From Pseudovibrio brasiliensis (GTDB taxonomy: Bacteria > Pseudomonadota > Alphaproteobacteria > Rhizobiales > Stappiaceae), in the NCBI RefSeq assembly GCF_018282095.1, contig NZ_CP074126.1, positions 248,001 through 312,000 on the forward strand: DNA of 64,000 nucleotides, written 5' to 3'. Shown here in pieces: positions 63,402 to 64,000 of this stretch. Positions within the stretch are counted from its first letter, which is position 1. Every line of letters starts with the position of its first letter. Below the pieces are notes generated by a model. That model was not told the origin of the DNA. It ran no database searches and worked only from the letters and a program-made list of their open reading frames with translations. Both the position numbers and the translations under genes were made by a program.

Positions 63402-64000
63402 TCATTTAGATGTGTTTGCTGCACTATCTGCACTTGGTGGGAAGGCTGCATCAGTCTTCTCACCGCGGAGCAGGGCTTTCGCCAGGTTCAGCTGCACGTC
63501 TTTGTCTTTGTCCTGTGGCACATAAGCCTGGCTACCGGAACCTTCATCGCCTTCTTCAGCCTGAAGGTGACCACGAAGACCAGCCTCGCCTTTGGTTTCC
63601 GCACGGCCCTTCAGCTCATCTGGCAGTTCCTGCAAGGAGACGATGTCAGGGCGGATGCCCTTCGCCTGAATGGAGTTGCCGGAAGGTGTGTAGTAGCGCG
63701 CAGTTGTCAGGCGGATAGCACCATTTGCACCCAGTGGAATAATGGTCTGAACAGAACCCTTACCGAAGGAGCGGGTACCCAGAATGGTCGCGCGGCGATG
63801 ATCCTGCAGCGCACCAGCCACAATCTCGGAAGCCGAGGCAGAACCGCCGTTTACCAGAACGATCACAGGTGCACCTTCAGTCAGGTCTCCATTGCGAGCA
63901 TTATAGCGCTGGGTTTCTTCAGCATTACGGCCACGGGTAGAAACGATTTCACCACGGTTCAGGAACGCGTCAGAAACAGCAATCGCCTGATCCAGTAGAC
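63402..64000 (-). CDS. ctpA: Carboxy-terminal processing protease, S41 family (5' partial)
   Basis: The last 199 codons; the frame runs off the window edge. Periplasmic C-terminal peptidase. Nucleophile Ser in VLVNGGSASASEIVAGALQD and general-base Lys in LGTRSFGKGSVQTIIP. C-terminal tail acidic/polar, ending SADSAANTSK. The PDZ domain would lie outside the window. Confidence 0.93.
   Translation of the reverse strand, partial: LLDQAIAVSDAFLNRGEIVSTRGRNAEETQRYNARNGDLTEGAPVIVLVNGGSASASEIVAGALQDHRRATILGTRSFGKGSVQTIIPLGANGAIRLTTARYYTPSGNSIQAKGIRPDIVSLQELPDELKGRAETKGEAGLRGHLQAEEGDEGSGSQAYVPQDKDKDVQLNLAKALLRGEKTDAAFPPSADSAANTSK

Overview
The window reads as ordinary chromosome of an alphaproteobacterium. 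GC content is moderate (low to mid 50s percent by eye). The gene order ChvG kinase - HprK - mannose-type EIIA - HPr - AhcY - PAS kinase - TsaE - nucleotidyltransferase - AddB - AddA - TrxA is the one I know from Rhizobiales such as Sinorhizobium. Moderate GC, ugp genes, hut genes and alphaproteobacterium-specific families (FYDLN protein, DUF1150, divergent polysaccharide deacetylase) would suit a marine Stappiaceae/Pseudovibrio-type organism. That genus guess is inference. I see no prophage, insertion sequence, integrase, CRISPR array or replication origin.

Region 1 (1-5.2 kb) holds the 3' part of a ChvG-type sensor kinase, then HPr kinase, EIIA-Man and HPr (a regulatory PTS without a sugar permease), a Nudix hydrolase and AhcY behind a strong palindromic operator. 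Region 2 (5.4-10.5 kb) has a DivL-type pseudokinase carrying Tyr where the phospho-acceptor His should be, a TsaE-AmgK fusion and MurU (peptidoglycan sugar recycling). Region 3 (10.5-13.4 kb) is a small accessory island: mosaic extragenic repeats, a structured palindrome, an unknown 108-aa protein, a VOC protein divergent from an HxlR-like regulator, and a GNAT. Region 4 (13.4-21.3 kb) is addB-addA, trxA and grpE.

Region 5 (21.5-33.5 kb) has a TRIC-family membrane protein, an ornithine cyclodeaminase-like enzyme, lapA-ihfB-sppA, then an accessory stretch (chorismate mutase, a candidate multi-helix RNA with a 17-codon ORF and a C-rich terminator loop, an SDR, a FemAB/CelD-like acyltransferase), then rpsA-cmk-aroA, a FYDLN protein and two tandem tRNA-Ala(GGC). 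Region 6 (33.5-45.2 kb) has a helical-repeat protein, photolyase, fasciclin protein, the ugpBAEC glycerol-3-phosphate importer behind candidate Pho boxes, hutW-hutX for heme, a MAPEG protein, and Hsp20-DUF1150 behind a heat-shock-like promoter.

Region 7 (45.3-51.4 kb, minus strand) is the conserved block rnd-lptC-lptA-lptB-rpoN-hpf-ptsN plus tRNA-Leu(CAG). Its ptsN complements the HPr/HprK/EIIA genes at the left end of the window. Region 8 (51.6-64 kb) has an NDUFA9-like oxidoreductase, an unrecognised 412-aa coiled-coil protein with a possible Cys-His protease-like C-terminus, uppP, a GST overlapping queG, an SDR/TetR divergent pair, an XRE-2TM protein, hisC, a MarR/DUF1992 divergent pair, rppH, a divergent polysaccharide deacetylase and the 3' part of ctpA.

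The least explained places are the RNA locus at 25.5-25.8 kb, the 412-aa protein at 52.8-54.1 kb and the repeat island at 10.6-11.7 kb.
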